Of a stretch of DNA of 64,000 nucleotides, positions 22,829 through 35,700 are shown in pieces. Below the pieces are notes generated by a model. It saw nothing but the letters and a program-made list of their open reading frames with translations. It made no database searches and was not told the origin of the DNA. Source of the DNA: Clitoria ternatea (taxonomy: Eukaryota; Streptophyta; Magnoliopsida; Fabales; Fabaceae); contig CM075670.1 in NCBI GenBank assembly GCA_037962975.1, positions 155,314,501 to 155,378,500 of the forward strand, written 5' to 3'. The position numbers and the translations under genes were made by a program. Position 1 is the first letter of the stretch; each line of letters starts with the position of its first letter.

Positions 22829-25164
22829 TAGGGGGCGCTTTACATCTCAAATGCATATTTATGGACGGATCCCAGGTGAAAGTAATGCATTTTGTGTTTA
22901 TGGTTGTGAATATATGGATTGTGTGAATCATATGATGATAACTTTCGAATACCAGGTGTATGTGTGCGTTAGCTGAGTCGCGTAAGGTTATATCCTTCTC
23001 CGTCCATGAGATGTGTGTTAGTAAACATGTGAATGTATAAAAATGTACTGGATCTGTGTTGGCCGAGTGCATGTGTTAAGAGTTTGTTATGCTGAGTCCC
23101 GTGTGTAGTTTAACACTTAACAGCATATGGTATATGTTATTGATATTGCTAATACCGGGTATATATTGTGGGACTGTTGGTTGATTCCTGTGTAGATTTT
23201 TATATTAAAAAGCATGAAACTGTGTTGTTGCGAATAATAGTATGAATACCGAGTATTGGTACTGAGAAGCCGAGGGTAAATCCCTGATTGATATCTTATA
23301 ATTATATGCATGTAAATACTGGGATGAATCTGATGGGATTTCAAAATGAATACATGAGATGCATGTGTTATATGGTTTTACCGAGTGAAATGCTGCTGTT
23401 GTGCTAATGAATATGTATGGAAAAATAATAAAAGACCTTGGGTTGGACTCAAGGCAAGCTTATCGAGTTGGACTCGGGACTGCCCGTAACACTCCCGTTG
23501 TCGTTTGGAGCGATTGTGTTACATGTGAGGGCAAACGGTTTGGTACCAGTAAAACGGCCGGATCAGCTTGGAGCTGGGAAAAAGGCTTGGAGCCTATGTT
23601 GCAACATAAAAATTAATAAAAAATTGATCGGATCCGACTGAAATTAATGTGTGCACACTTATATTATTGACGAGCTCAATGTGGTTATATGCGTATGTAT
23701 AGGGAATATCAATATGAGCAATATGGCTGTGTATTACTGATTAATATGGCTGTGTGTGTTATTTGAATAAATTTCGATTGAATGATACTGTGTGTGGATA
23801 TATCAAATAACAGTGCATGTGATAGATTGATTGAGAGATAATGTTGTGTAGTGGAAAGCTAGAGGGTTTTCCGAGTCATTACTGTCATTTTAGATGTAAA
23901 AGCTCACCCCTATTATGGCCATATTTCAGTGGATGTTGCTCGAAATGAGGAATGATGGGAGAGCACCAATTGCTGGGAAGTGCATTGTACAGTGGAAGTG
24001 TACATGTATATATATATATATATATATTGTATAGATGGTTTTTGTATAGCCTTGGCCGGCTCTTAGTTTAACGTTATGTTTTTAATGTGTAGGATTTGAA
24101 CTCTCTCGGTATTGAGAGTAAAACTAAACATATTTCAATATATATATAATGCTATGTGTTTTATCTTGTGTAGTGGGTAACGATGTGGGTGAATGTCTAA
24201 GTTGTGTACATCTATTTTTTTACTAAACGAATAATGCTTGCGTGATTCCGAGTAAGGGAGAGCTAAGGTAAATCCGAGTGAGGTGAGATAAGAGACCTTC
24301 TTCTGAATGAAGAAAGGTTAGGCTAATTCCGAGTGAGTTATGCTCATTAAAGGTCTATTTCCCTAGGAGGATCAATTGAAGGGTGTAATGGGAGAAATCC
24401 CTTTAGTAAGCCTATTCCGTGTGGATAAGGCCATGATATCCCAAGTGAGTGAAGTCATGTAATTCCGAGCGGGAATTGACTTAAAAACTTCCTAAGTAAG
24501 AACTTATTAGAATTTCCCGAGTGAAGAGAAACTAGAGAATTCTGAGGGAACGAAGCTTTGAAATCCTTAAGCGAGACTTGACCTTGTAGAGTTCTCAAGG
24601 TAAGAGAGATCAAATATGCCAAGTGAAAAATATATGAAACATTTTCGAGTGATACGAGACTGTGGAAAATATTCCGAGCAAGGAAAACTTATATATTCCG
24701 AGTGTAATGGCCGAGGGAATAATTCCCGAGTGAACTTAGGTTTCGATTCCGAGTGATAAGGTTATCGAGTGAACATAGGTTCAGATTCCAAGTGATAAGG
24801 TTATCGAGTGAACTTAGGTTCAGATTCCGAGTGATAAGGTTACCGAGTGAACTTAAGCTCCGATTCTGAGTGATGCGGATACCGAGTGGACTTGAGTTTG
24901 GATTCCGAGTGGTCGAATTATCCGAGTGCCTTGTTCACTTGGGCGAATAAGGTTTCGCTCCAGCGATCATGATTCGCTTAGGCGCTTTCTTCCGCTGGCT
25001 ATTATTTAATCGATATTGGGCCTTGCCAATGTGTGGGCATCCTGACCCAGTTCTTCCTTCCTTTGGTCGGATTCCTGTTCCAATTTCCCCAGTTAGCCGT
25101 TCGGAATTTTTGGGAAAATTTTTCCCTTGTCTCGGATTTTATTTAATTTAGCTAGGATGTTTCA
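22829..25164 (+). repeat. Element B 3' LTR, second part
   Basis: It resumes at the second taggg copy and matches 8763-11120, ending TTTCA at 25164. It repeats the GC-richer block (23440-23640), the ctcacccct box (near 23900), a shorter TA microsatellite (about 24006-24028) and the CCGAGTG array with 39-bp repeats (24245-24935). The neighbouring acgtc (25165-25169) completes B's target duplication. Confidence 0.95.
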
Positions 25165-28100
25165 ACGTCCCTGGTTGTGCCACACTAGTTTTCCATGCAA
25201 CTTTGGTCAATTAACGTCCATCACTCAAGGCACACTTGTTTCCTTCACCTTAGCTCCTCCTTCTATGCATTCCCTCCATACAACACCTACCCACCACATG
25301 TCTTACTCAACCTCACCCTTTATCCCACAAGTTTGACCAACTTTCTCAACAAGTTGCCATCATGCTATGAACCATAATGTGTATTCATCATCATGCCATG
25401 CCCATGTACCTACCAAGCTACTCCACTTCAAATTGCCTCTTCAATTCACGACACTCTCTTTGTTCAGCAAGGGATTCCTTCTTTTTATTATTTCATTCCA
25501 TCATCTGTCATGCTATGCCATGCCATCATAATAAGCTAAGACATTCTCTTCTCACTTCACGTTAGCCACTACACTAAAAGCTATTCCATCATGACCACTA
25601 TAGGAACTTAATTTTCTCTTAACACACCATTACCCACACCTCTTCTAATGTCATCTTTTCAGCATCCAATCTCATTCCATGTAGCCCCTATTACACCACT
25701 CTAACTCAATTTCTCCCCCTCACTCACGACCATTATTCATCACAAACCATTCCATACAAAATTTTACTTCAACTTCCTTATTTCTTCTCTATGAAACCGT
25801 GAATCTTCCCCCCTCTCTAACTTTATTTCACTTACTTTTTCATTATCAAAAAGCACAACTTCAGCATCTAAACCCCCTCAATATCGCCTCACTTAACCAT
25901 AGCTTTTCTTGGCTCAAAAGGTAAGATTTTTGAACACAAATTTCTAAACCCTTATCTACCTCTTTTCTTTAAAAAATTTCCAACTACCATGCACATAATT
26001 TTGTGCATCCTCTTTTTCTGTTTTGTGTCCTAAATTCATGTTCCCTTTGGCTGTTTTGGGGTTGCATGTTTGTTTTTAGATTCCGTAAAGCCATCCGGTA
26101 GAAATTGATGTTGAAGTGGCAAGGAATTCGGAAGCCGACGGTAAGTTAAATGGTGAGATTTTCCCTTTAATTTAGCAAATGTCATGGCTGTTTGGTGGCT
26201 CTCCACAAATCTTTAGGTGCTTAAAATTTTTACATGTCACGTTTTAGCAAACGTAAGGACAAACGACGACGATCGACGGACATTTCGGAGTACCTGACAA
26301 ATTTTTGACAAACGGGTCATTTTATTTCCTCCGGGCAGCGAGCGTTTTGTATGGTAAGGGGGGTCTTTTCCTCGGTGGATTGCACTTTTAGTTATTCTAT
26401 AATATTGCTTGCATATTTGGTGACCTCCGTTTTAAGTTTCGTCGTGATCTAACGGTTAGATTTTAAATCGTAAAAATTTTCGTAACTAATGGCTAAAATT
26501 TCTATATTTTTTAAATCAATGGGTATTTTAAAATTTAATTGGCATAACTTGACGTTCACGTACTCGAAGGGATTTCATTGCGATTGGACAAGAAAACAAA
26601 ATCTAGAGATTTAGCGTTTCGGCGGGCTTCGTTTTATTCGATATGGTTGTATTGATTATTTTTAATTTTTGAAGTACTTATGTAATTTGTAATTTAATTT
26701 TCCGGGTAAGCCCCACCGCTAGAAATTTAATTTACCGTTTATACGTTACCGAAGTCGTTTTAGGAATATTGCGTACTTTCAAGAAAATTTACCGTTCGGG
26801 CGATTAAATATTTTCTTTACTAAATTACAACAAGAAGTATTAAATCTTCATATTGTAATAATTTCAAAGAAAAATATGTGTAACCATATAATAGTAAGTT
26901 AAATGAACAAATTGGAAATTCCTTTTATATAGAAAATTTTACTTAAAAGAACTTTATTAAGGATTTCTATAACTTAGGCACAAATGACATTTTATTAGTT
27001 AAGTAGAGAAAATAAAACAAGTGAAGTTTTAGTATAATGAATGCTAGGAACTACAAGAGGTTGTTAGTGACTAAATTTTTAGCAACCATTTTAGTGACCA
27101 ACTTAGTGACCAATTGAGGAAAAATATAAAAATAGGATTTTAGGAACTTAATTAGGGAATAAGGCTTGATTTAAATATTTTAATGAACTAAGTTAGCCTA
27201 GTAGAAAAAGAAAAGGAAATGTTTAGGTCCAATTTGGAATTTAATAATTAACAGAAGTGAAAGGTGCTTAAATATAATAAATGAAATCATTAGAAACCAA
27301 AGGTTAAGAAATAGATGTTAAAAGTTAAAAATCTTAGGAACTTAGGAAACATTTATATGATACATGGCACTTATAATTAACTAAGAAAGAATGATTTTAA
27401 GACACAATGAATAAATGGTTAGGCTTTAGAACATTAGTCGCTAAAAAATAAAAGATATAGAAAAGATTTTTTTTTAGAATTTAAACTTTGAACTAGTAAT
27501 AAAAAGAAGAAAAATGACATATAGATTAACTAGTGGCTAAATAATATTTGACTAAGTTCATAATATTGGTATGGATTCTAGATCTCTAGACAATAACTTA
27601 ATGTCATAAACTCTAGTGATTAAAGAATATAACTAAAGTCATAACTTAGTAGTAATAATTATAAATGGTAAACAATGTAGAAAGGAAATGAAATTTAGAC
27701 TTTAAACTAAGAAATAACAAAAAATAGATTGAATGACAACTTTTATTAACTAAGGAATAAATGACCAAGTTCATAACATAGAGGTTAGAACAATATTTAA
27801 GTTCTTAAGCAATAAATCAACAACATAAGAAGCAAAATTTAGTTGATTAAAAGAATGTAACTAAGGAAGCAAATTAGTTAATAAGGTGAATAAAGAAAAG
27901 GTATAAAAGGATAAGTAGTCATGAACCCAGAAAGAACATCACTAAATTGATAATTATACATAAAAAAATAATAGTCACCCTTTTAGTGACTAAGGAAATG
28001 GGTCATTCAGCTAATAGATTTTAATTAGATCAATAAAGGAGAATCGACAGTGAGACCGCTTGACAATGAATAAAAAGTTCATAATTGGACCTTAGGAAAT

Positions 28101-29896
28101 TGAGTAAAAGGATAATCATACCTATTTAAAGACTAATTAAAAGTTACATAAAGAATTAAATTAAGTAATAGTATGCCTTGATAACAAACTAAATTAAGGG
28201 AATGCTAATAACATGAACTAGATAAACGGTAAGGATATAATGTGAATGCTTACATCTAGTTGCAGATATAAGTAAACTTCTAATAACATTAAATGGGTGA
28301 TAACTTGTTAAGATGTAATAAATGATGGATACTAATATGATTGAATGTGTGACTGTAAATGATTGTGTACATGGGCGTATGTGTGTTAGTTATGCAATCT
28401 ATATATGCGATAAAATATATGATAAGTGTGATATGATGACTGTATATGGAATATGATATGGTAGAAATATTTAAAGAATATCATGAGTTAATGAAATGCA
28501 TTATGTGATGAATGACACTTGTAAGATGCATTGAATGAGTATGTTGAAATAAATAAGAAAACAATGAATGGAGACATGTCTCGGTAGGGATCCCAAGGTG
28601 GCTAATTTATGAAAAATAATACGATGAGTTGAATCAGATCCAATGTGATGATGGGCGTTGTAATGCTAATATACCCATGATTTCTGGAAAATATGATATC
28701 TCATTTCATTTCTAAGCGTCGGTTAAGACTGTTATGAATCAAGGGATTTTGAGAAAACAAGGAAAAGAATAAATTGAAATTTCATGAAAAGAAGAGGTCT
28801 GACATTAGAAATGAAATGGAGCCATCAAAAGAACCCTACAGACGACTAGTAAAAAAATTGTGTATTGTATGCATCATATATGGGAGTTAAGGAGGGATAT
28901 TGGAATAATCCCCTAGAGCATATAGTGATGGGTACACTAAAGAATCTGCCAGCGTCTCGATACTTGAGGGCAGTCTAGGGAGTATAACCGGAGGCGGGAA
29001 TTCCAAGTGGCATCGAATTCACGCCCGTTGCCAGACAGCCCGTAGCAAACTCTGGTGTACTTCGACAAGAGGCGGGATTTTCTATGACCGGGGAGTGCCC
29101 GTTCTGTGGTGATGTATGATTGGGCATTTTGATGTTGGGACTATGAGTCCTTACCCAATTGTGAAAACCAGAACGAGGAGAGCTCCGGTCGCTCTAGTTG
29201 GGCAGGGGAGATAATAGTGGCTAGTTGTGTACATGATTATTGGTATATGAGATTGTTGAGGAGATGGGACCACATGCATCATGATAACTAATAAAATATT
29301 CAAAATAACGAAATGAATTTATGCACTATATCATTGTATTGAGATTGTGATTGCTCGTTGTTTGAATATGATTGTGTAGAACTTAGTAACCCTGAGGGAT
29401 GAATGGGAAAATGGGAATGATTAACTGAGTTCAAAAGTGGTGAGATAACTTAAAGTGTATTTTAGGAACCCCAAAGAGAGTGAGTGGAACTCGATCTTGG
29501 ATTGTTTGTGTTGTATGTGAGCAGGTGTTGATGAGACACCTTTCTGATTGTTGTGGAGGTGAAGGCTCACCCTTACGCTATTTTTCTAGACATCGTGGGG
29601 ACGAAGACAGACTTCAAAATAAGGAGCAGCTAGAGTCTTCTTGGACCGTGGATAGATAGAATAAGTTAAATTTTATTTTCATTTATGGGAGCCTGTGTGC
29701 CCCTATTTCCTTCAGCATGTACAGTTACTATTACGACCATGTATTATATATGATTACGTTATATATAAGGTGTATCTGTTCTACCAAGTTTCTTTGTACA
29801 AAAAAAAACTTCCATATTTTTCTAAAACTCATAGCCTCTCAGTTGATCAGGATAATCTAGTGGAAGGGATTATCCTAGCTAACCGAGGGTGTTACA
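25165..29896 (+). repeat. Element D 3' LTR, second part
   Basis: It continues D's LTR after B and ends gagggtgttaca. It matches 34480-38388 of E and, near its end, the 5' LTR of D. A consensus splice-donor-like aaaag/gtaaga lies at 25916-25926. A TTAGTGACTAA-type motif recurs between about 27060 and 28000. The GC-rich conserved block is at 28890-29200 and a ggctcaccctt box near 29570. No coding capacity is seen. Confidence 0.88.
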
Positions 29897-30114
29897 GGAC
29901 TTACACATTTACTACTAGCAATGGGATATATAACACCAACTTCAAGTAATTTCAAAATTTCCTTCTTAACCACTTCTTGCATTTTTGGATTTAGTCTCCT
30001 AAGTGGTTCTATTATGGGCCTACTCTCATCTTCTACAGTTATCCTATTCATGCAAAAGGAAGGGCTAATCCCCTTTATATCATCCATTGTATAACCAATA
30101 ACCTTTCTATACAA
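29897..30114 (-). pseudogene. Reverse transcriptase start of element F (Athila-like), cut by D
   Basis: The minus-strand reading contains RRLNPKMQEVVKKEILKLLE, GVIYPIASSKCVSP and upstream YTMDDIKGISPSFCMNRI, characteristic of the start of Athila reverse transcriptase. It stops abruptly at the right end of D's 3' LTR, so the polymerase palm and everything downstream were displaced beyond the left edge of the window. The SKW of relatives is SKC here. It lies in a different frame from the neighbouring protease linker. Confidence 0.88.
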
Positions 30115-30164
30115 CCTAAGTTATTTCAAAAGCTTCTCAGTTTCACATTGATTCAAGTCATCAT

Positions 30165-30793
30165 TTACAATGACAAGATATGTAGAGTTGTGTCCAAGAA
30201 ATTATACCTCAGTGAAGCCGGCAAATGTTTCAATTCAATAGTTGAGCTTACCGCTTCCTTACACATGACTTCAGTATCATGTGTAAGCAGGGTATTCTCT
30301 TCCAAACAATCTGATGTTCCTGCAGGCTCAATTAATAAAGCTGATTCAAGTAGATCCTTAGGAAGAATTTCTTCCTTCACCACTTGGGTAATAAAATCCA
30401 TACAACAAACATCATCAAAAGGTTTCTTTAAAGCATCTTTCAAACTAAAACCTACCTTTTGGTCTTTAACAGTCAGGGACAATTTTCTATTTTAACATCT
30501 ATTACTGCACCCGCGGTTGCTAAAAATGGCCTGCCTAGAATAATGGGGACCATAGAATCCTCATCCATTTCCAAAACAACAAAGTCGGCAGGAATGAAAA
30601 CTTTACCTACTTTAATAGGTACATCTTCTAAAATAACTGCAGGATATTTAACAGACCTATCCGCTAATTGCAATGACATCCTAGTAGGTTTCAGCTCACC
30701 CAATCCTAATTTTTCAGCAATAGACAATGGCATTAGACTAACGCTAGCTCCTAAGTCACATAATGCTCTATCAATAGCCATGTCACTAATCAC
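30165..30793 (-). pseudogene. Protease and linker of element F (Athila-like)
   Basis: The retropepsin motif is CDLGASVSLMPLSI, followed by SLQLADRSVKYP and VPIILGRPFLATAGA, all typical of Athila-type elements in which the catalytic Asp-Ser/Thr-Gly is Asp-Leu-Gly. A frameshift near 30475 separates it from the linker (LTVKDQKVGFSLKDALKKPF), and another near 30170-30190 separates the linker from reverse transcriptase. The domain order gag, protease, reverse transcriptase is confirmed on the minus strand. Confidence 0.9.
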
Positions 30794-32447
30794 ACAAGGG
30801 ATAGAAAAACTACCTGGATCCTAAGCTTGGGTGGTAGCTTCTTTTGGATCAATGCACTATATTCCTCTGTGAGTGCTACTGTACCATCCTCCTCTAATTT
30901 CCTTTTATTGGATAAGATGTCCTTCAGGAACTTCACATATGTCGACATTTGCTGCAAGGTATCTGTAAAAGGAACATTAACATAAAGCTTCTTAAGAACT
31001 TCAAGAAACTTACCAAATTATTTATCAAACTTGGCCTTGGCCAAGCGTTGAGGATATGGAACTGGAGGCTGATATGGTTTCACCTCCTCCTTCTTTTTAC
31101 TTTGTTTCTCTTCTTCAATTTTGGGATGAGAGTGAGACTCTTTCCTCTTCTTCTTTTTCTTGGCCGCCTCGTCAGTCAAACTAACCAGACCATCATACCG
31201 TGTACCACTCCTAAGAGTGACAGCCATGGTATGATCGGATGGTCCCGTTTCGGGCTTTCCTGGAAAGGTTCTTGGCATTCTCTAAGAGGATAAGGCCTGC
31301 TAAGCAATCTGGTCTTCCAACATTTTATTATGGGTGGCAAGAGTGTCCACCTTGGAGGTTAGCTTCTTAATAGCATCAGAGAACTCATCATTTTATTTTA
31401 ACTGGGTGGTCACAAAGGTCTCTATCAAGGACTCTAGCTTAGATTTTTATGGAATGTAGGGTCCTTGTGGTTGTCAGAAATTACTCAGATTGCCTTGATA
31501 GGGAGGTGGTCGACTTTGGAAACTAGGTGGTCCTTGTGCTTGTCTGAAATTACTTCCATAATTTCCACTATAGTTCCCAATAGCATCTACCTGATGCATT
31601 TTTGGCTTGACATTCTGAGTCACTCCAAGCTAACATCCTAAAACATTAATGACCTGAAACACCACGCAGCTCACAAACAAGATCAGAAGCACCTGATCCT
31701 AATTTATCAATTTTAACAGATAATGCTTCTACTTTAGTAGTTAATAAAGAGAGAACATCAACAGAGTACTTACTTGGAGTTCTTTGGTAAAATCCTTTCT
31801 AAAGACCACTGGTATGTGTATTGGGAAACCTCCTCAATGAGATTGTAACTTTCTTCCATGCTCTTACTCATGAAGGCACCGCCAGCTACGGTATCCAAGG
31901 TTACCTTTTGGTTCGGAGTGAGCCTATTATAAAATATGTGCATTGTCAACCAGCGTTCAATACCATAGTGTGGGCATTCTCAAAGCATTTCTTTATACCT
32001 CTCCTAGGCATCATACAGAGTTTCATCATCTTTCTGAGCAAAAGTGATGATTTGCTTCCTCAACTGGTCTATTTTGCTCCTTGGATAATATTTGTTAAGG
32101 AAGGCATGAGACAGTTGTTCCCATGTAGTGATTGACCCCTCTGGAAGCGCATACAACTAAGCTCTCACCTTGTCCCTTAAAGAGAATGGGAAAAGCCTTA
32201 GCCGGATTACATCGTTTGAGACCCCATTTACCTTGAGAGTATCACAATACTAAAGGAAAATCTAAATATGCAAGTTAGGATCCTCGAATGGCAATCCTCC
32301 AAACTGACTTTGTTGAACCATCGAGAGCAAGGATGACTTCAACTCAAAATTATTCTCCTCAATGTTTGGTCTAGTAATGCTAGACCTTCGGCCCATCGCA
32401 TTAGCCGCTGTAAAATCACGGAGTGCTCTATTGTCTTAATTTTCCAT
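30794..32447 (-). pseudogene. gag remnant of element F (Athila-like)
   Basis: Reading leftwards from the MEN start at 32447, the frame gives AANAMGRRSSITRPNI, then LRLFPFSLRDKVRA, SITTWEQLSHAFLNKYYP and VAGGAFMSKSMEESY, a recognisable Athila gag core. Towards 31018-31278 it has AVTLRSGTRYDG, a Lys-rich stretch and PYPQRLAKAKFDK. Several in-frame stops (for example just after MEN, and after KFDK) make it a pseudogene. It would form the particle and bind RNA in an active element. Confidence 0.88.
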
Positions 32448-32723
32448 TTGTGTTTAGCTTGTTAAACTTGAAGGTTGGTGCCTGTTTTGTTCAATACGTG
32501 TCCTAAGAGTTCTGATCTTTTGAAGGGTTCTTTCAATCTCAGGATCAAATATATGCTCAAAGCTGTCGCTTCTTCGCATAAAGGGGCCTGCACAAATTTA
32601 TAAACAACAAAGAAAAACAATCGTAATTTTGTAGAAAATTTGAAAAAAACCTAAAAAATGTAGAAAATGCAGAAAATACAAACCAGTCTAATCAAACACC
32701 GCTTAGCCAATATTGGGGGAAAA
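32448..32723 (-). other. 5' leader of element F between gag and the E insertion
   Basis: This is untranslated minus-strand leader. It contains short A- and T-rich stretches (gaaaa, tgtagaaaatgcag) and no open frame of note. Its last five bases (gaaaa, 32719-32723) are the probable left target duplication of E. The other half of the leader, with the primer site, lies at 38389-38423. Confidence 0.75.
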
Positions 32724-35700
32724 TGTAACAGCCTTGATTTTTGAAAATAGGAAATCAGACCCTTAGGACTCTTGAGGATACTCTGTTGAGCTTTCGGTAG
32801 AAAGCTCGAGACTTTGGCCTATTTCCTGAGTAGTTTATAATGAGAAAAATAGAGAAAAGCGTTGTTTAATCTGAAAGATAAGAATGCCGAGAGAATGTAA
32901 TGAGTGAGAAAAGCAAAAACAAGAGAATAATAAATAACATTCGACAATATTGTTTAATTAAAAATAATACGTTAACGATGATTATTTTTTGTCAACAATA
33001 TTTAAATAATTATAATAGTTTATTTTGAAAGTATATATTTTAAATTGTTTATTTATTTGATAATTATATTTCATAATAAAATATCGCACTGTTCCTTAGA
33101 ATCAAACTATGGGACCCAACCTGAGGCCAGAATTTGACTGTTTAACCCAAGACTAGTAATCCAGTAAGGAAACTAGTCCTATTAGGATCGTTTCGTGAAG
33201 CATTAAGGGAGTCTAGTTTAGCCTAATCGGCCCAATCAGAACCCTTAACGTCTTTTACGTTTGACCATTTCATATACCTTAGAATATCCGATGGTGGCAC
33301 GGTCAGTCTCTGGTGACTCATTTCGATGTTTTAGGAACTTCTCCTGAACAGACCGAAGCCCGGTTCAGACTTTATCACCCTCGTTTTTCCATAAGTCAAT
33401 TTCTCCATAAATCGTTTTCAAACTCGACCCAAATACCTTTGGTGTCTTGGACCCAAATTTTGCATACGATCTTAGAATCGAACGATTTTGGTCTCAATCA
33501 CTTTCTTTTAAAAAGATCTTGGACCCCAAAATCGAAGATTAAGTATATTCGTCTTAAAATTCTAATGTTTGGACTTTTTCTATGCGCATAGTTTAGAGAA
33601 AAATCCATACCTTCCTTATACGAGCTTTGATTTGTGCAAACATGGTGTAAAAATCTTTGCAACAAAATTTTCTATGTTTTCCATCAAGACATCAAAGGCT
33701 AAATTCCTCTAGAACAGTACAGTTTAATAAATCTTTGTGACCCCTTGGCTGTTTTGTTTCAATGCTGGCAGCCTTCGACAAAATTCATGTATCTCCTTCG
33801 TCCGGTGCTTGAATCGATCTGTTGTTTTTGCAATGGATTCGTACCAAAGAGCTCCATAATTTTAATGATGATCACGAAATCAAATTCTCAAAGGAAAATT
33901 TATGGTGAATTATTTCTAAAGCCGTAGCTGATTCGGGAAGCTTCTGGAGCACCCTGTCGCAAATCGGGTATATCTCGGGCTACCAAACTTGGATCATTAT
34001 AAATGATATATCAAATTAAATATGAAAGAAAGTTCTACAAACTTAATGCAAGGCTTGAAAGCTAATTCTTACTCCATGAATCCCAGAAATTAAAATACTA
34101 TATTAATTCACGTTTTTCCAGCAATAGCTTGCACTAGGTGCAGTATTTTTCATATATTTCTCTCATATGACCATGAAATTGAATGATTCTTTCACCAAAA
34201 TTTTCTTAACTCAATCCTATACAACTTTCATGTAAAGCACGTAGCCCAAATCCTTACCAATTTTGCCCAGAAAATTATTCTATGCAAGGAACAAGAATCC
34301 TATCTCAGTCCTATACCCCTTTTGTATTTGGGCCATAACTCTCTTAGTTCTTAATGGATTTTTTTGTGCCATATATCAAATTAAAGATAACAAAAAGTTA
34401 TACAATTTTTCTATTTGGCCTAGGTTCAAATTTATCCCAGAATGGCCCTAAAAAAGCCCGCACAAGTTGACGCCCCTATGTAGTTTTCCTCAAGATCGGG
34501 AACTTAGACGACGATCGGAGGTGATCGACAGAAGATTTCGAGCGATCGGTAAATTTTGGTAACTGATTCTCTATACTCTCTTAATTCTGAAATTTTTCAT
34601 GGCTGTTTTCTTGATTTCTCTTGCTGCCCATGCTTGGTGTTGTGTGAAAAATCTGTGCATGTTGATTTCTTAAGGTACCAGGGACAATCGACGGACGTTT
34701 CGGAGCATCCAGCAAATTTCCAGTAAGGTCATCATTTTCTTCCTTCGGGCAGCGGCTGTCCGGCAAGGTAAGGGGTTTTTCGCCTCGTTGTAAATTGATT
34801 TCAATTTCACCATATTATTCCTCACGTAACTAGAAGCCATTAGCTTAAGTTTCATCGTGATCTGACAGTTGGATCGGGAGATATGTAATTTTCTTTGTCG
34901 CTGTGTTTTGGCATTAAAATTTTCATATGTTAAATGTTCCGATAACCTTCGAGGGAAAGAAGAAAACGTACTAAAAAGAAAAGATAGTAAAATAAAACTC
35001 TTACGCAATTTGGTTAAACTGTAAAAAATGACACGGGTTCAGTTTTATTCGATTTGGTTCTATGATTAATTTTTTAAGATTTTGGTATTGATATGTAAAT
35101 TTGTAATTTATTCCCGGTAAGCCCCGCCATTAAGAATTAATTTAACATCACGTATCGTGGAGAGTAATTTAATGACATCGTGCTTTTAAGAGAGATTTAT
35201 CGAACAAACGGTTAATGCATTTTATTCCTTTAAATTTTAAAAGGTAACATTGTTTTTTCTTGAATATTACCAAGTTTCATAAATGATAAATGAATAAATG
35301 AACTAATCTTTCTGAAACAGAAGGTCTCGCTTAAAGAAACTTATCAAAATTTTCATGACTCTGGTCCAAATGACATTTTAGACATTAAGTAAAGAAATAA
35401 AGATAAGTTAAGTTTTAGTGTAACAAATATTAAGACTTGGAAGAAAATTTTGTGGCAATTTTAGTGACCACTTTTGTGACTATTTAAGGTAGAATAAAAA
35501 GTGACTTTAAGAACTTGATTAAATAAAATTAATCTGGCAAGGGAAATTTGAGTAGAAAATGAAATTCCTGGGTTAAATATTTTCATAGATTAATTAAGCT
35601 AAGAATAAAAAGAAATGAATGGCTAGAGTCTAACTTGGAGTAAATTATAGAAGAAGATTTTAATGAATTAAGGAAGGATTATGTACCTAAATAAAATAGA

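Larger units (their letters stand above)
8257..25164 (+). mobile_element. Element B: decayed Tekay-type Ty3/gypsy retrotransposon with nested insertions
   Basis: It has a complete outline: 5' LTR 8257-11120, primer site 11124-11135, gag-pol 11449-15866, polypurine tract 15904-15917, and a 3' LTR beginning at 15918 that is split by element C and ends at 25164. The 5-base duplication acgtc flanks it (8252-8256 and 25165-25169). Its polyprotein is closely related to that of A but carries one frameshift and about a dozen stops. The two LTRs differ by a few percent as read by eye, so B is much older than A. Confidence 0.95.

Noticed and set aside
30148..30824. Plus-strand frames of 115 and 121 codons
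   Set aside because: They are antisense shadows of the Athila-like protease and linker, which are supported by motifs on the minus strand.
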